Source of the DNA: Crotalaria pallida
Lineage: Eukaryota > Streptophyta > Magnoliopsida > Fabales > Fabaceae
Direction of reading: 5' to 3'
Assembly (NCBI GenBank): GCA_037953625.1
Contig: CM075650.1
Location: forward strand, 124,541,706 to 124,605,705
DNA: 64,000 nt
Within the stretch, counting starts at the first letter, position 1, and every line of letters begins with the position of its first letter. The position numbers and the translations under genes were made by a program. Under the pieces are notes generated by a model. That model had not been told where the DNA came from, searched no databases, and worked only from the letters and a program-made list of their open reading frames with translations. Below, one piece after another: positions 9,722 to 19,682 of the stretch.

Positions 9722-11173
9722 CTAGTCATCATCCAAGTTGACAGCAAAGCAATCATCTTCATTTTCTTCTTCCTCATCAGATGATGGGAGCTTTGTTTTC
9801 GAGGTTTCTGATTGGTCTGCTTGTAACAATTTGAGGATGTTTTGAAGATTTTCTTCTAGAGAAATTTTTGAGGTTGAGGCGGCAAGAGCTGCTGTGATTT
9901 TCGCCCTTTGATTAAGAAATTTACAAGTCTCTGGATCAGCTACTTTGAGGAAGGTTGGATTCCTGCTGAACCAAAGATTAACTCCTTCTTTGGTGGCATG
10001 AGCAAAGTCGAAGTTGGCCCACCATTTGTGATAGGCTTCTCGCTGTAACGAGGGAAGTCCCATGCTAGTGAGATAAATATATTTCCACTGGAAGATCCAT
10101 GCTAGTGATAGCTTAGAGCAAAAGTGGAGACTGATTGGGATATGATTGTCTTCTAAATTGATTCTAGACTTGAAATATTGATATCCTTCTTTTACAGGTT
10201 GGGGAAGGATGTCGTTTGGTGGTCCAAAGAAAATCCACCACTGGATAAACCAATGGGGAAACACATAATTAATATTTCTTTTAAAATAAATTAACCAAGA
10301 GTGGCTGAAAGTTTGATTCTGGAACCAGAACACATTGGTCCAGGCTTGAACATAATCCCAATAATTAAAACCTGCGGGATCAAAAGGTTGAGAAAATTTT
10401 TGTATTTTATTAAGATTGGTCCCAAATTGAGAAGGGGTTAATACTTTAAGGATCTGGAATGTGGAATGGGTTATCAGTGTCTTATCAGTTGTGGATTTAT
10501 GGTGTTTTATGGAGATGGAGTCAGTGTCTACGAGAATAAATTCGTAGAACCTCTGAGTTTTGTTTAGGGATAAAGGCTGAAATTGAAAATCTTTGGGAAA
10601 GATTCGGGAGGGAACTCTATTGGGATTTTCATCCCAAAATTCTGGTTCCATCTGAATGACAGGGACATAATTACCCTTTCTGTGGTATTTTGTTGGTTCT
10701 TTGCATGTTTGGGGTTGATGGGTTGTTTGGATTTCTTGTTTTGGGGCACTAATTTGTATCTCTTGTTTTGGGAGACTAGTTTGTGGTTTAAGAACTTTGG
10801 TGGGTTCATAAACTTGATTTTTTATCCTATCAACAATGAGGGATAGGGGGGAATTGGTGAAGTCCATATCATCTTCATCTGAGGCTTGTTCAGCCCATGA
10901 CTTTTTTGGAAGATGAGTTAGACCTTGGTCTAGTAAGACTTCTAAAGTATGGAGTGGGAATCCATAATCTGATTTGGTTTGTTTTCCTGTTTGGGTTTGT
11001 TGTTTGTTTGGAGACTGAGTTGATGACTCAGTGGTTTGAAGGGTAGATGACCCTTGTTGGGTGGAAGACCCAAGGAGGGTAGATGACCCTGGTTGTTGGC
11101 TGAGTGGAACTTCTACAAGATCTTGGATCCTTTTACCTCTGGGGCGACCCCGTCCTCGAGAGGAGGACGACAT
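9722..11173 (-). CDS. Pararetrovirus ORF3, unknown function, copy B
   Basis: Open frame of 483 codons. The start is ATG 11173, 16 bases after the ORF2 stop. The N-terminus is Ser/Arg/Gly-rich and then Gln/Thr/Ser-rich, so probably disordered. A central region (about residues 200-440) is rich in Trp, Phe and Tyr, including the motif FSHSWLIYFKRN. The last 30 residues are strongly acidic. I see no catalytic motif. By position it could correspond to the unassigned downstream ORF of florendoviruses or to a translational transactivator, but I cannot see the transactivator signature. A long frame is also kept in the C and D fragments. Confidence 0.8.
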   Translation of the reverse strand: MSSSSRGRGRPRGKRIQDLVEVPLSQQPGSSTLLGSSTQQGSSTLQTTESSTQSPNKQQTQTGKQTKSDYGFPLHTLEVLLDQGLTHLPKKSWAEQASDEDDMDFTNSPLSLIVDRIKNQVYEPTKVLKPQTSLPKQEIQISAPKQEIQTTHQPQTCKEPTKYHRKGNYVPVIQMEPEFWDENPNRVPSRIFPKDFQFQPLSLNKTQRFYEFILVDTDSISIKHHKSTTDKTLITHSTFQILKVLTPSQFGTNLNKIQKFSQPFDPAGFNYWDYVQAWTNVFWFQNQTFSHSWLIYFKRNINYVFPHWFIQWWIFFGPPNDILPQPVKEGYQYFKSRINLEDNHIPISLHFCSKLSLAWIFQWKYIYLTSMGLPSLQREAYHKWWANFDFAHATKEGVNLWFSRNPTFLKVADPETCKFLNQRAKITAALAASTSKISLEENLQNILKLLQADQSETSKTKLPSSDEEEENEDDCFAVNLDDD

Positions 11174-11189
11174 TTTTGAAATCCCTGTT

Positions 11190-13364
11190 TTAGTTTCCCT
11201 GTAAGTATTCACGTGTAAGGTAATCAGGGAGAGAATTATTAGTGCCTTTGAGATACTCAATGTCAAAATCAAAAACACTTAAAATAGCTTGCCATCTGGC
11301 AAAAATTTGTTTAGAAGCCAAATTTTTTACATCCTTTTGTAAAATTTCTTTAGCAGATTTGCAATCTACACGAACCAAGAATTTCTGGTTGAGTAAATCA
11401 GATTGAAATTTTGAAATGCATAAAACAATTGATAAAACTTCTTTTTTGACAGTTGAGTAATTCTGTTGTGCAGGATTCCAATGCTTAGATGCGAATGCAA
11501 TAATCTGTTCTTTTCCTGAAACCTGCTGTTTGAGAATGCCACCATAACCTATGTCTGAGGCATCGGTCTCAACAATTTTAAAGGCTTGGGGGTTAGGAAG
11601 ATAAAGACAAGGAAGTTCCCATATTTGAGCCTTAAGGCTTTTAACAATATTGGTGTGGATATCTGTCCAAGGAGGAGGGGTCTTCTTTAGACGTTCATGG
11701 AGTGGTTTAATGGTATTGCTTAACTGGGGAATGAAGTCAGCTACATAATTTAGACAGCCAAGAAATCTTTGCAGCTGATTCTTATCAAGGATCTGGTTTG
11801 GGAACTTATTGCCGAACTCTATGGCTCTTTTAATAGGAACAATGGTTCCCAGATGAATTTCATGACCCAGAAAACGGATCTTAGTTTGGAAGAGTTGGAT
11901 TTTGGGTTTGGAAATAGCAAGGCCACTTCTCTTTATAATATGAACGAAAATATTGATATGTTTGAAGTGCTGCTCTATAGATTGGGAAAAGATAAGAACA
12001 TCATCAATATAGACTATGGTGAAGTGTGAGTAAGGATTGAAGATTTCATTCATAATATTCTGGAATTCAGATGGGGCATTTTTAAGACCAAATGGCATAA
12101 CATTCCATTCATATTGGCCAAAAGGGACGGTGAAGGCAGTTTTATAACGGTCGCTCTCCTTGACCTGAATCTGCCAGAATCCAGATTTTAAGTCAAATTT
12201 GGAGAAGATTTTTGCAGAATGTAATCTTCCAAGGAGGTCTTTTTTATTAGGGATAGGGTACCTAATCCATTGGAGGACATCATTAAGGGGCTTGTAATTG
12301 ATGACTAGACGGGGTGTTCCACGTTCAATCTCAGCTTGTTTATTGACATAAAAAGCTGCACAAGACCAAGGACTCTTACTTTTCCTGATAAGTCCTTTCT
12401 GTAGAAGGTCATTAATCTCCTTTTGACAGATTTGGAGCATTTGATCATTCATTTGGATAGGCCTGGCTTTGGTAGGGATAAGCTTTTCTTTAAAGTCTTT
12501 ATCATAGGGGAGATCAACAATATGCTTCTTTCGTTCCCAGAAGGCATTAGGGAGATCAGAGCATACAGTATTGTGGATATGATCAAGGAGAGATTGGATT
12601 CTTTTCAGAACATCTGAATTATTGAGCTGGATATTTACATTTTCAAATGAGACTTCTTCCTTGAGAAAATTAATTTGTTTTTGCTTAAGGTTAACGAGAT
12701 TGATGTTTTTAATAAGAGGTTTCTGAATAAAATTGAAAATCACTGGTTTTCCCAAATATTCAGTAGTGATACCTTCTTTAGAGATTTGAAGAGGGAAGAG
12801 AGACCTAATAAAGGGCGTACCCAAAATGACCTCATTTTTCAAATTTTTAACAAGGAGAAAAGGGGTTTCAACACGTAAACCTTGGTGATCGATAATAGCA
12901 TTTGAAAGTTTGAAATTGATTTTAAGTTTGGATCCACTAGCAGTACTAAGCTGCTCAGAGGTTTTCTCAAAATATTTAGTTGGGATTAAGCCTTCTTGAA
13001 TGCAGTTTGAATCTGCTCCTGTGTCGAACAGCGCCACAGTTTCAAGAGTGAAGTCAGCAATTTTAATAACAATGTTTATATAAAATTTTTGGATAGTAAC
13101 GCGATCAATGATTGCCAAAAAGTCTTCATCAGTAAAGGGTTTTATATTATCAGTGTGCTCAGGGGTTTGGGCATCTCCTATCTGTTCAATAATAACATCT
13201 TGAAGATTTTGATGGTTTTCTAATTGATCAAGTCTTTCACTAATGTTGAGGTTCTTTAATTCTCTAACCTCTCTCTTAAGATTGGCTATTTCGGTATGGA
13301 GGTCTTGGATAGTAGAGGGTTTTTTTCCACTCGTTCTCAAGCCTTTTAAAGGCTTCAGTAACAT
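11190..13364 (-). CDS. Pararetrovirus ORF2: protease, reverse transcriptase, RNase H (copy B)
   Basis: Open frame of 724 codons, near-identical to the copy at 5982-8156; I noticed three residue differences. It has DTGAD protease, YIDD reverse transcriptase and TDAS RNase H motifs with normal spacing, so the enzyme looks intact. It overlaps the end of ORF1 by about 90 bases in the +1 frame; the seven-A run lies at 13320-13326 on the plus strand. ORF3 begins 16 bases beyond its stop, which suggests translation from one polycistronic RNA. Confidence 0.88.
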   Translation of the reverse strand: MLLKPLKGLRTSGKKPSTIQDLHTEIANLKREVRELKNLNISERLDQLENHQNLQDVIIEQIGDAQTPEHTDNIKPFTDEDFLAIIDRVTIQKFYINIVIKIADFTLETVALFDTGADSNCIQEGLIPTKYFEKTSEQLSTASGSKLKINFKLSNAIIDHQGLRVETPFLLVKNLKNEVILGTPFIRSLFPLQISKEGITTEYLGKPVIFNFIQKPLIKNINLVNLKQKQINFLKEEVSFENVNIQLNNSDVLKRIQSLLDHIHNTVCSDLPNAFWERKKHIVDLPYDKDFKEKLIPTKARPIQMNDQMLQICQKEINDLLQKGLIRKSKSPWSCAAFYVNKQAEIERGTPRLVINYKPLNDVLQWIRYPIPNKKDLLGRLHSAKIFSKFDLKSGFWQIQVKESDRYKTAFTVPFGQYEWNVMPFGLKNAPSEFQNIMNEIFNPYSHFTIVYIDDVLIFSQSIEQHFKHINIFVHIIKRSGLAISKPKIQLFQTKIRFLGHEIHLGTIVPIKRAIEFGNKFPNQILDKNQLQRFLGCLNYVADFIPQLSNTIKPLHERLKKTPPPWTDIHTNIVKSLKAQIWELPCLYLPNPQAFKIVETDASDIGYGGILKQQVSGKEQIIAFASKHWNPAQQNYSTVKKEVLSIVLCISKFQSDLLNQKFLVRVDCKSAKEILQKDVKNLASKQIFARWQAILSVFDFDIEYLKGTNNSLPDYLTREYLQGN

Positions 13365-16300
13365 CAAATTTGGTGCTATGAACTTCTTGTTTGTGGCTAT
13401 CAGTGTTGTCAGACCTAAGTTTCTCTATGAAGAGCTTCCTTTCTTCTTGGTTAGGGATGGAATTGATGGCTTCGTAAAACAGGTTTTCATGGTCTTTGGT
13501 TATGACATTAATGCTTGGGGAGTCGGAGTCATCTTCAGCATCATCATGTTGGATCTGGTTAAGATCTTCAGATGATTCGGTGTTATAACCATCATCGGAG
13601 CTTTCAGCCAGGAGGTTATTAAGTTGTTCTATAACAGACTGTTCTAAGTTTAGGGAATTAATCTTGGTTTTGATCCTACAATATCTGGCAATATGTCCAG
13701 GCTTGCCACAATTGTAACAACCGGAGTATTTCCCTTGGTTCTTGGGTTGATCGGGTTTCTTATGCCTGGGCGGATAATTTGTCCTTTTATGATGAGGCTC
13801 ATTTTTATGTTTGGCTTTAGGTCTCCTATGGTGTTTGTACTTAGAGGGATGTTCATCTTCTTTCTCTTTGTGGGTGTTGGAATTGGGTTTTTTCCTAGAA
13901 CAAGGGAGACCGAATTGTTCACAAAAGGTTCCTAGTTCTCTATTGGTTAGAGTTTTCTCTTTGGCTAAATCATTCTGGAGTTTTCTATCTTGGCAAATTT
14001 TTAAAGCTACTTTCTGGACATAGGAAATTAATTGTCCGTAACTAAGGTTGTCGTAAGGGATTTCTCCATTTTGATGTCTAATTTTATCTCTAACCCTATC
14101 TCCTAAAGACTTTGGAAGACCAGCTAAGAATTTTTCTTTCCAGAGGCGATGTTCACAATCTTCTCTGGTATAGACTCGTGTAAGGAAGGTATCCTTGTAC
14201 CACCTAAAGTCTGACAATGTTTTACATCTTAGGTTTGACAATAATTCTCCTGATCTATCTCTCCAAATAGAAGGATCTCCAATAAATTTGGCTCCTATGG
14301 TGAATATCAATTGGTTGACAGCATCGGGAACTAGTTCCCCTTTATTGGTTATAGGAGATTGGTGGGGATCAACTTTTACAGCATTGTAAATGGCATGCTT
14401 TTCGTCTTCAGTGAGACCATAATCCCACCATCCTTTTAATTGGCCAGTGAATCCTGCTGTTAAGGCCATTACGATCCCTTTTTCATCTATATCACTGGTG
14501 GTTAGGTAAGCAGTAGCAGCCATGCACATGTATTGCATAACTTGCATAATACCATACTCATTCTGACCATCAATGTTCCATATGTATAATTGGTTTGCAT
14601 CAAAGCTTTTGAGGGGGATGTCGGATTCCTCAAGAAGTAAATCCGGGGCAGTTGCACGTTGGTAATAAAGCTTGGAAGGTTTTTTCCAGGATAAAGATTG
14701 ACTCATGAGCGGGTTCAAACCTAACTTCTCAGATCTTATTGATTCAGGTTCAGAAGAGTAAGGAGAACTGCATTCTCCTAAAACATTTATCAGGCGATCC
14801 TTAAAGGGGGGGGTTCTAGGATCAGAGGGCTTTATGGAACTTGAATCGGAAGGTTGGGGTGTCTCGGGAGCAACGAGATGGGTCAAATTTCGGATGCTAT
14901 CTGCTAACTCGTCGGAAACTATAGCCTTATTTTTTGCTTTAAGGAATTGTAGGTTTTTTCTAAGATCTTTCGAAGGATTGAAAGGTTTGAAGAAGGGTTT
15001 TTCAGTTGGCTTAGTCTCGACTAAAGAAGAGGATACCTCTTCTTTCCTAGATCTGATAATACTAAGATTTTCTCCTAAAGTTTGAAGATACTTATTGGTG
15101 TAGTTGGATTGTTCCATCAAATCTTTGATATCTTTAGGATTGACTGGGTCAGATTCATCTTTTGATTTGAATGGGGCAGCTATGGCTAGGCTAGTTCCAG
15201 TCTTAGTGTTGAGCTGGTATTGCCTATTTGGAGGTAATTCAGACTGGAGAGTGGTGCCATCTTTAAGTTGCCAGCTACTGATAACATTTGTAACCTTTTC
15301 TTTTGAAGACAATTGCCTTTTGAAAGGATAATCAATCTTATTCACAATAGCATAAGCTTGGAACCAATCAAAGAAATATATGTTTTGTTCAACTCGTCCA
15401 AGAAAATTGTAAAACTCATTTTGGATTTGATTACGTTTTTCTCTAAAATGAGTAAAAAACCAGTTTCTTTGAGCGACATTGTCATCAGAGTAGAAATCTT
15501 TTTTGATTATTTCTTTGTTGATCACAAAAACTTTTTCAATATTATTAATCTCATCATACTCATCATTCATGGAGGAGTATGTTGGCGACTGAATAGTTTT
15601 TTTATCTTCTTCTCGTTTTTGATATATGGGTAAAGGTATGGAAGTGGAGGTATCGAGGCCTTGGAGATGGATAGTTGATTGGGATATTGTTGAGAAAGAT
15701 TTCCTAGAGGCTGTCTCAGTAGCACGGGATCTGAGATCCCCAGCCCTTGAAGTTTCAGATCTGGCGACACTAAAGGAATTTCTTCTGTTAAAGGTTAATT
15801 TTACTCTACCATCTTCATATTGTCGGATCTCCTGGATTTCAGGGGTCTCTTTAGGCAGAGCTGGTGCAGCTCTGTCTAGATGCCAATCTTCGGGTAAGAC
15901 AATATCTTCCCATCTAATGGTTTTTGGGACAGTGACATTTGCTTTTGAGATATCAGTGAGGAATAGGGTCGTTTCTCCAGGATTACTTGATCTTCTAACC
16001 ATAGAACTGCAAGAGTTCATGACCTTATACTGTACTCTGTACATGAGGGCAATAGGGTTGGATCCAGATATCATGTCTAGACCATGGGTATGAAGGTTCA
16101 AGATTAAAACTTTGAGGATATTTCTGTCTTGAAGACTAACAGTGAGATTGGGGTAACAATTAAAATAGATTGGACCATGTCCGAGGCTGGTTTCTACAGT
16201 TCCCAGAAGAGAATCTGAAAATTGATTATGCCTCTTATCTCTTAAACATAAGAGTACAGAAGCATTAAGGCCTTCTCTCATGAGTGGCTTGATAGCAACT

Positions 16301-16725
16301 TGGACACAACCTATGTGCAAGTAACGGTATTTTTGTTTGTGACTTCTCAAGGTTTCATTGGAGAGAAGGTGGAACTCTTCATCTTTAGAGGTGATTGGAT
16401 TGATGGGGATATTCTTTTCAACAGTTCTTATGATGTAATCAGAACTCTGAAAGAATCGTCCCTGGGGTTTGTAGAGGTCTTTTGTGGGAATTTTGGGAAT
16501 TTCCCAATTGTCAAAATCTTGATTTATATCTTGAAATTTGATTTTTTCTTTGAAAATGTTTCTAGAAGAGGTTTGGTCTTCTTCATTCTCGGCGAGAGAC
16601 GAAGAAGATGGTTGGGAGGACTTGAAAGAGAGGTGGGTTGAGAGAGAGCGAAACATGTTGAAGTAGTGAGTGAATTTTGTAATTGTTCCTCGCCCTATAG
16701 TATCATCACCATCATTTGGTTTCAT
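13276..16725 (-). CDS. Pararetrovirus ORF1: movement protein and capsid region, copy B
   Basis: Open frame of 1149 codons from ATG 16725; a second in-frame ATG at 16656 could also serve. An N-terminal 30K-type movement domain is followed by a long linker with a region rich in Ser, Thr and charged residues, then the capsid region with a WWDYGL segment, a basic Lys/His-rich stretch, a CCHC zinc knuckle near residue 1000 and an acidic Ser/Asp-rich tail. The knuckle and basic stretch fit RNA or DNA packaging. Movement plus capsid in one ORF, with the enzymes in the next frame, is less common than the single petuvirus polyprotein. Unlike copy A, the C run (eight bases, near 14807-14814) keeps the frame open. 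Confidence 0.87.
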   Translation of the reverse strand: MKPNDGDDTIGRGTITKFTHYFNMFRSLSTHLSFKSSQPSSSSLAENEEDQTSSRNIFKEKIKFQDINQDFDNWEIPKIPTKDLYKPQGRFFQSSDYIIRTVEKNIPINPITSKDEEFHLLSNETLRSHKQKYRYLHIGCVQVAIKPLMREGLNASVLLCLRDKRHNQFSDSLLGTVETSLGHGPIYFNCYPNLTVSLQDRNILKVLILNLHTHGLDMISGSNPIALMYRVQYKVMNSCSSMVRRSSNPGETTLFLTDISKANVTVPKTIRWEDIVLPEDWHLDRAAPALPKETPEIQEIRQYEDGRVKLTFNRRNSFSVARSETSRAGDLRSRATETASRKSFSTISQSTIHLQGLDTSTSIPLPIYQKREEDKKTIQSPTYSSMNDEYDEINNIEKVFVINKEIIKKDFYSDDNVAQRNWFFTHFREKRNQIQNEFYNFLGRVEQNIYFFDWFQAYAIVNKIDYPFKRQLSSKEKVTNVISSWQLKDGTTLQSELPPNRQYQLNTKTGTSLAIAAPFKSKDESDPVNPKDIKDLMEQSNYTNKYLQTLGENLSIIRSRKEEVSSSLVETKPTEKPFFKPFNPSKDLRKNLQFLKAKNKAIVSDELADSIRNLTHLVAPETPQPSDSSSIKPSDPRTPPFKDRLINVLGECSSPYSSEPESIRSEKLGLNPLMSQSLSWKKPSKLYYQRATAPDLLLEESDIPLKSFDANQLYIWNIDGQNEYGIMQVMQYMCMAATAYLTTSDIDEKGIVMALTAGFTGQLKGWWDYGLTEDEKHAIYNAVKVDPHQSPITNKGELVPDAVNQLIFTIGAKFIGDPSIWRDRSGELLSNLRCKTLSDFRWYKDTFLTRVYTREDCEHRLWKEKFLAGLPKSLGDRVRDKIRHQNGEIPYDNLSYGQLISYVQKVALKICQDRKLQNDLAKEKTLTNRELGTFCEQFGLPCSRKKPNSNTHKEKEDEHPSKYKHHRRPKAKHKNEPHHKRTNYPPRHKKPDQPKNQGKYSGCYNCGKPGHIARYCRIKTKINSLNLEQSVIEQLNNLLAESSDDGYNTESSEDLNQIQHDDAEDDSDSPSINVITKDHENLFYEAINSIPNQEERKLFIEKLRSDNTDSHKQEVHSTKFDVTEAFKRLENEWKKTLYYPRPPYRNSQS

Positions 16726-17073
16726 AAAAACGAGTTTCCAGAGGTAAGATAAATAATATGATCTACACAATATTTTAGGTCATAAAAAACTCTTTTTTTT
16801 TTTTTTTTTTTTAACCATCATCAGTTCAACCATAGCCACCGACAGTTAGATGTTATTCCTGGTAATCGCAGCATCATCCGAGCTTTATTGCCTCTTTTAG
16901 GACTTATGACTCTTGCTACCTATGCACAGGAATAACACGAAACTTATTCGTGCTTCCAGTTGAGTGACGAATCTTATTTATCTCTATATACAGAAAAATT
17001 AAAATGACCTTTAATATTATGTTACCATATTGTAGATCTTACCCCTAGCCAAACGTTCCTACTTCCCCATCTG
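16726..17073 (-). other. Viral leader, copy B
   Basis: Leader between primer site and ORF1, matching 2276-2621 in reverse. The T run at about 16792-16812 (A run on the sense strand) differs in length from copy A. No open frame of note. Confidence 0.6.
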
Positions 17074-17085
17074 GCTTTGATACCA
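17074..17085 (-). promoter_or_regulatory. tRNA-Met primer-binding site, copy B, mutated
   Basis: The minus strand reads TGGTATCAAAGC, one G to A change from the TGGTATCAGAGC of copy A. The change lies within the paired region and could weaken priming. Confidence 0.75.
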
Positions 17086-17210
17086 GGGAGGGTCCGGAAC
17101 CAGGGGGGAGAGGAAGATTAAAAACGGAAAAGGAAAGTAGGGAATAGCAGGACTATTCTATATGCGATGATGATGCAGATGAATGATATAATAAATAAAT
17201 TATGGTTCCA

Positions 17211-18330
17211 TCTGATTGGTCTGCTTGTAACAATTTGAGGATGTTTTGAAGATTTTCTTCTAGAGAAATTTTTGAGGTTGAGGCGGCAAGAGCTGCTGTG
17301 ATTTTCGCCCTTTGATTAAGAAATTTACAAGTCTCTGGATCAGCTACTTTGAGGAAGGTTGGATTCCTGCTGAACCAAAGATTAACTCCTTCTTTGGTGG
17401 CATGAGCAAAGTCGAAGTTGGCCCACCATTTGTGATAGGCTTCTCGCTGCAACGAGGGAAGTCCCATGCTAGTGAGATAAATATATTTCCACTGGAAGAT
17501 CCATGCTAGTGATAGCTTAGAGCAAAAGTGGAGACTGATTGGGATATGATTGTCTTCTAAATTGATTCTAGACTTGAAATGTTGATATCCTTCTTTTACA
17601 GGTTGGGGAAGGATGTCGTTTGGTGGTCCAAAGAAAATCCACCACTGGATAAACCAATGGGGAAACACATAATTAATATTTCTTTTAAAATAAATTAACC
17701 AAGAGTGGCTGAAAGTTTGATTCTGGAACCAGAACACATTGGTCCAGGCTTGAACATAATCCCAATAATTAAAACCTGCGGGATCAAAAGGTTGAGAAAA
17801 TTTTTGTATTTTATTAAGATTGGTCCCAAATTGAGAAGGGGTTAATACTTTAAGGATCTGGAATGTGGAATGGGTTATCAGTGTCTTATCAGTTGTGGAT
17901 TTATGGTGTTTTATGGAGATGGAGTCAGTGTCTACGAGAATAAATTCGTAGAACCTCTGAGTTTTGTTTAGGGATAAAGGCTGAAATTGAAAATCTTTGG
18001 GAAAGATTCGGGAGGGAACTCTATTGGGATTTTCATCCCAAAATTCTGGTTCCATCTGAATGACAGGGACATAATTACCCTTTCTGTGGTATTTTGTTGG
18101 TTCTTTGCATGTTTGGGGTTGATGGGTTGTTTGGATTTCTTGTTTTGGGGCACTAATTTGTATCTCTTGTTTTGGGAGACTAGTTTGTGGTTTAAGAACT
18201 TTGGTGGGTTCATAAACTTGATTTTTTATCCTATCAACAATGAGGGATAGGGGGGAATTGGTGAAGTCCATATCATCTTCATCTGAGGCTTGTTCAGCCC
18301 ATGACTTTTTTGGAAGATGAGTTAGACCTT
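17211..18330 (-). pseudogene. Pararetrovirus ORF3 fragment, copy C
   Basis: Colinear with 9807-10926 at a constant offset of 7404, so it lacks both the acidic C-terminus and the N-terminal third of ORF3. The frame stays open through the fragment. At the left it joins a second copy of the viral end repeat through an 8-base filler (17203-17210) that itself looks copied from ORF3. At the right it joins other viral scraps. It is an inverted partner of the ORF3 part of copy D. Confidence 0.82.
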
Positions 18331-18376
18331 TTTCAGCCCAGATCTTCTGTCATTTGGTCTTAAAAATGCCCCATCC
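18331..18376. other. Viral filler between fragments C and D
   Basis: 18351-18375 equals 7252-7276 of ORF2. The preceding bases CAGATCTTCTGTCATT recur at 20215-20230, at the right end of the cluster. It is short patchwork of the type left by end joining. Confidence 0.65.
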
Positions 18377-18737
18377 CAAATAATTGTACACAGTGCAGGT
18401 CTTGCAACCGACACTGTTCAAACAGTAGGAAAACTAGTCTATTTAAAGAGCATCTCAGCTCTCAATAGACACACACAATTTTAGAGAGAGAGACTTTCAG
18501 AGAGAGTTTTGGAGAGATTCCAGCCTTTGAGATCTCGTAAGCTCCTCCTTTAGTTTCTGTCTTTCAATCTTTCAAATTTATGTTTATGTCTTTCAATCTT
18601 TTAATCATATAATATTTTCATATTCATGTTTTAGTTCTTGTTTACTTTCATTATCTCCACTTTCTCCCTCACCAGTTCTTCCTTCACGGATTATGCCAGA
18701 AGGTTCTGGTCCCCCTTTTAATTCTGTCTATTTTTAT
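18377..18737 (+). promoter_or_regulatory. Viral intergenic region with promoter, copy D left
   Basis: Forward copy of the viral promoter region: TATTTAAAG near 18440, AGAGAG-rich leader, one repeat unit near 18670-18710. It duplicates 19771-20130 almost exactly. It now lies directly upstream of an ORF3 fragment. Confidence 0.72.
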
Positions 18738-19682
18738 GTCCCTGTCATTCAGATGGAACCAGAATTTTGGGATGAAAATCCCAATAGAGTTCCCTCCCGA
18801 ATCTTTCCCAAAGATTTTCAATTTCAGCCTTTATCCCTAAACAAAACTCAGAGGTTCTACGAATTTATTCTCGTAGACACTGACTCCATCTCCATAAAAC
18901 ACCATAAATCCACAACTGATAAGACACTGATAACCCATTCCACATTCCAGATCCTTAAAGTATTAACCCCTTCTCAATTTGGGACCAATCTTAATAAAAT
19001 ACAAAAATTTTCTCAACCTTTTGATCCCGCAGGTTTTAATTATTGGGATTATGTTCAAGCCTGGACCAATGTGTTCTGGTTCCAGAATCAAACTTTCAGC
19101 CACTCTTGGTTAATTTATTTTAAAAGAAATATTAATTATGTGTTTCCCCATTGGTTTATCCAGTGGTGGATTTTCTTTGGACCACCAAACGACATCCTTC
19201 CCCAACCTGTAAAAGAAGGATATCAACATTTCAAGTCTAGAATCAATTTAGAAGACAATCATATCCCAATCAGTCTCCACTTTTGCTCTAAGCTATCACT
19301 AGCATGGATCTTCCAGTGGAAATATATTTATCTCACTAGCATGGGACTTCCCTCGTTGCAGCGAGAAGCCTATCACAAATGGTGGGCCAACTTCGACTTT
19401 GCTCATGCCACCAAAGAAGGAGTTAATCTTTGGTTCAGCAGGAATCCAACCTTCCTCAAAGTAGCTGATCCAGAGACTTGTAAATTTCTTAATCAAAGGG
19501 CGAAAATCACAGCAGCTCTTGCCGCCTCAACCTCAAAAATTTCTCTAGAAGAAAATCTTCAAAACATCCTCAAATTGTTACAAGCAGACCAATCAGAAAC
19601 CTCGAAAACAAAGCTCCCATCATTTGATGAGGAAGAAGAAAATGAAGATGATTGCTTTGCTGTCAACTTGGATGATGACTAG
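18693..19682 (+). pseudogene. Chimeric frame: viral intergenic start fused to ORF3 C-terminal part, copy D
   Basis: An open frame of 329 codons. The first codons come from the intergenic repeat. At about 18737 the sequence jumps in frame into ORF3, and it runs to the normal ORF3 stop. It therefore keeps the Trp/Phe-rich core and the acidic tail but loses the disordered N-terminal part. It lies about 250 bases downstream of a viral TATA box, so transcription is possible. The fusion is a rearrangement product, not a natural viral gene. The annotated start is the first ATG in this frame. Confidence 0.7.

Larger units (their letters stand above)
9066..17202 (-). mobile_element. Complete pararetrovirus copy B, reverse orientation
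   Basis: Reading leftward from 17202: end repeat, primer site, leader, ORF1, ORF2, ORF3, intergenic promoter region, then the end repeat again. Plus-strand bases 9069-9147 and 17124-17202 match at a constant offset of 8055, so the copy is slightly longer than one circular genome of about 8.05 kb, within the usual caulimovirid range. All three ORFs are open. The few differences from copy A argue for a recent shared origin. Confidence 0.88.

Noticed and set aside
9722..17202. Plus-strand frames of 60-155 codons throughout copy B, and minus-strand frames in copy A
   Set aside because: They are antisense shadows of the viral ORFs and recur at mirrored places in both copies.
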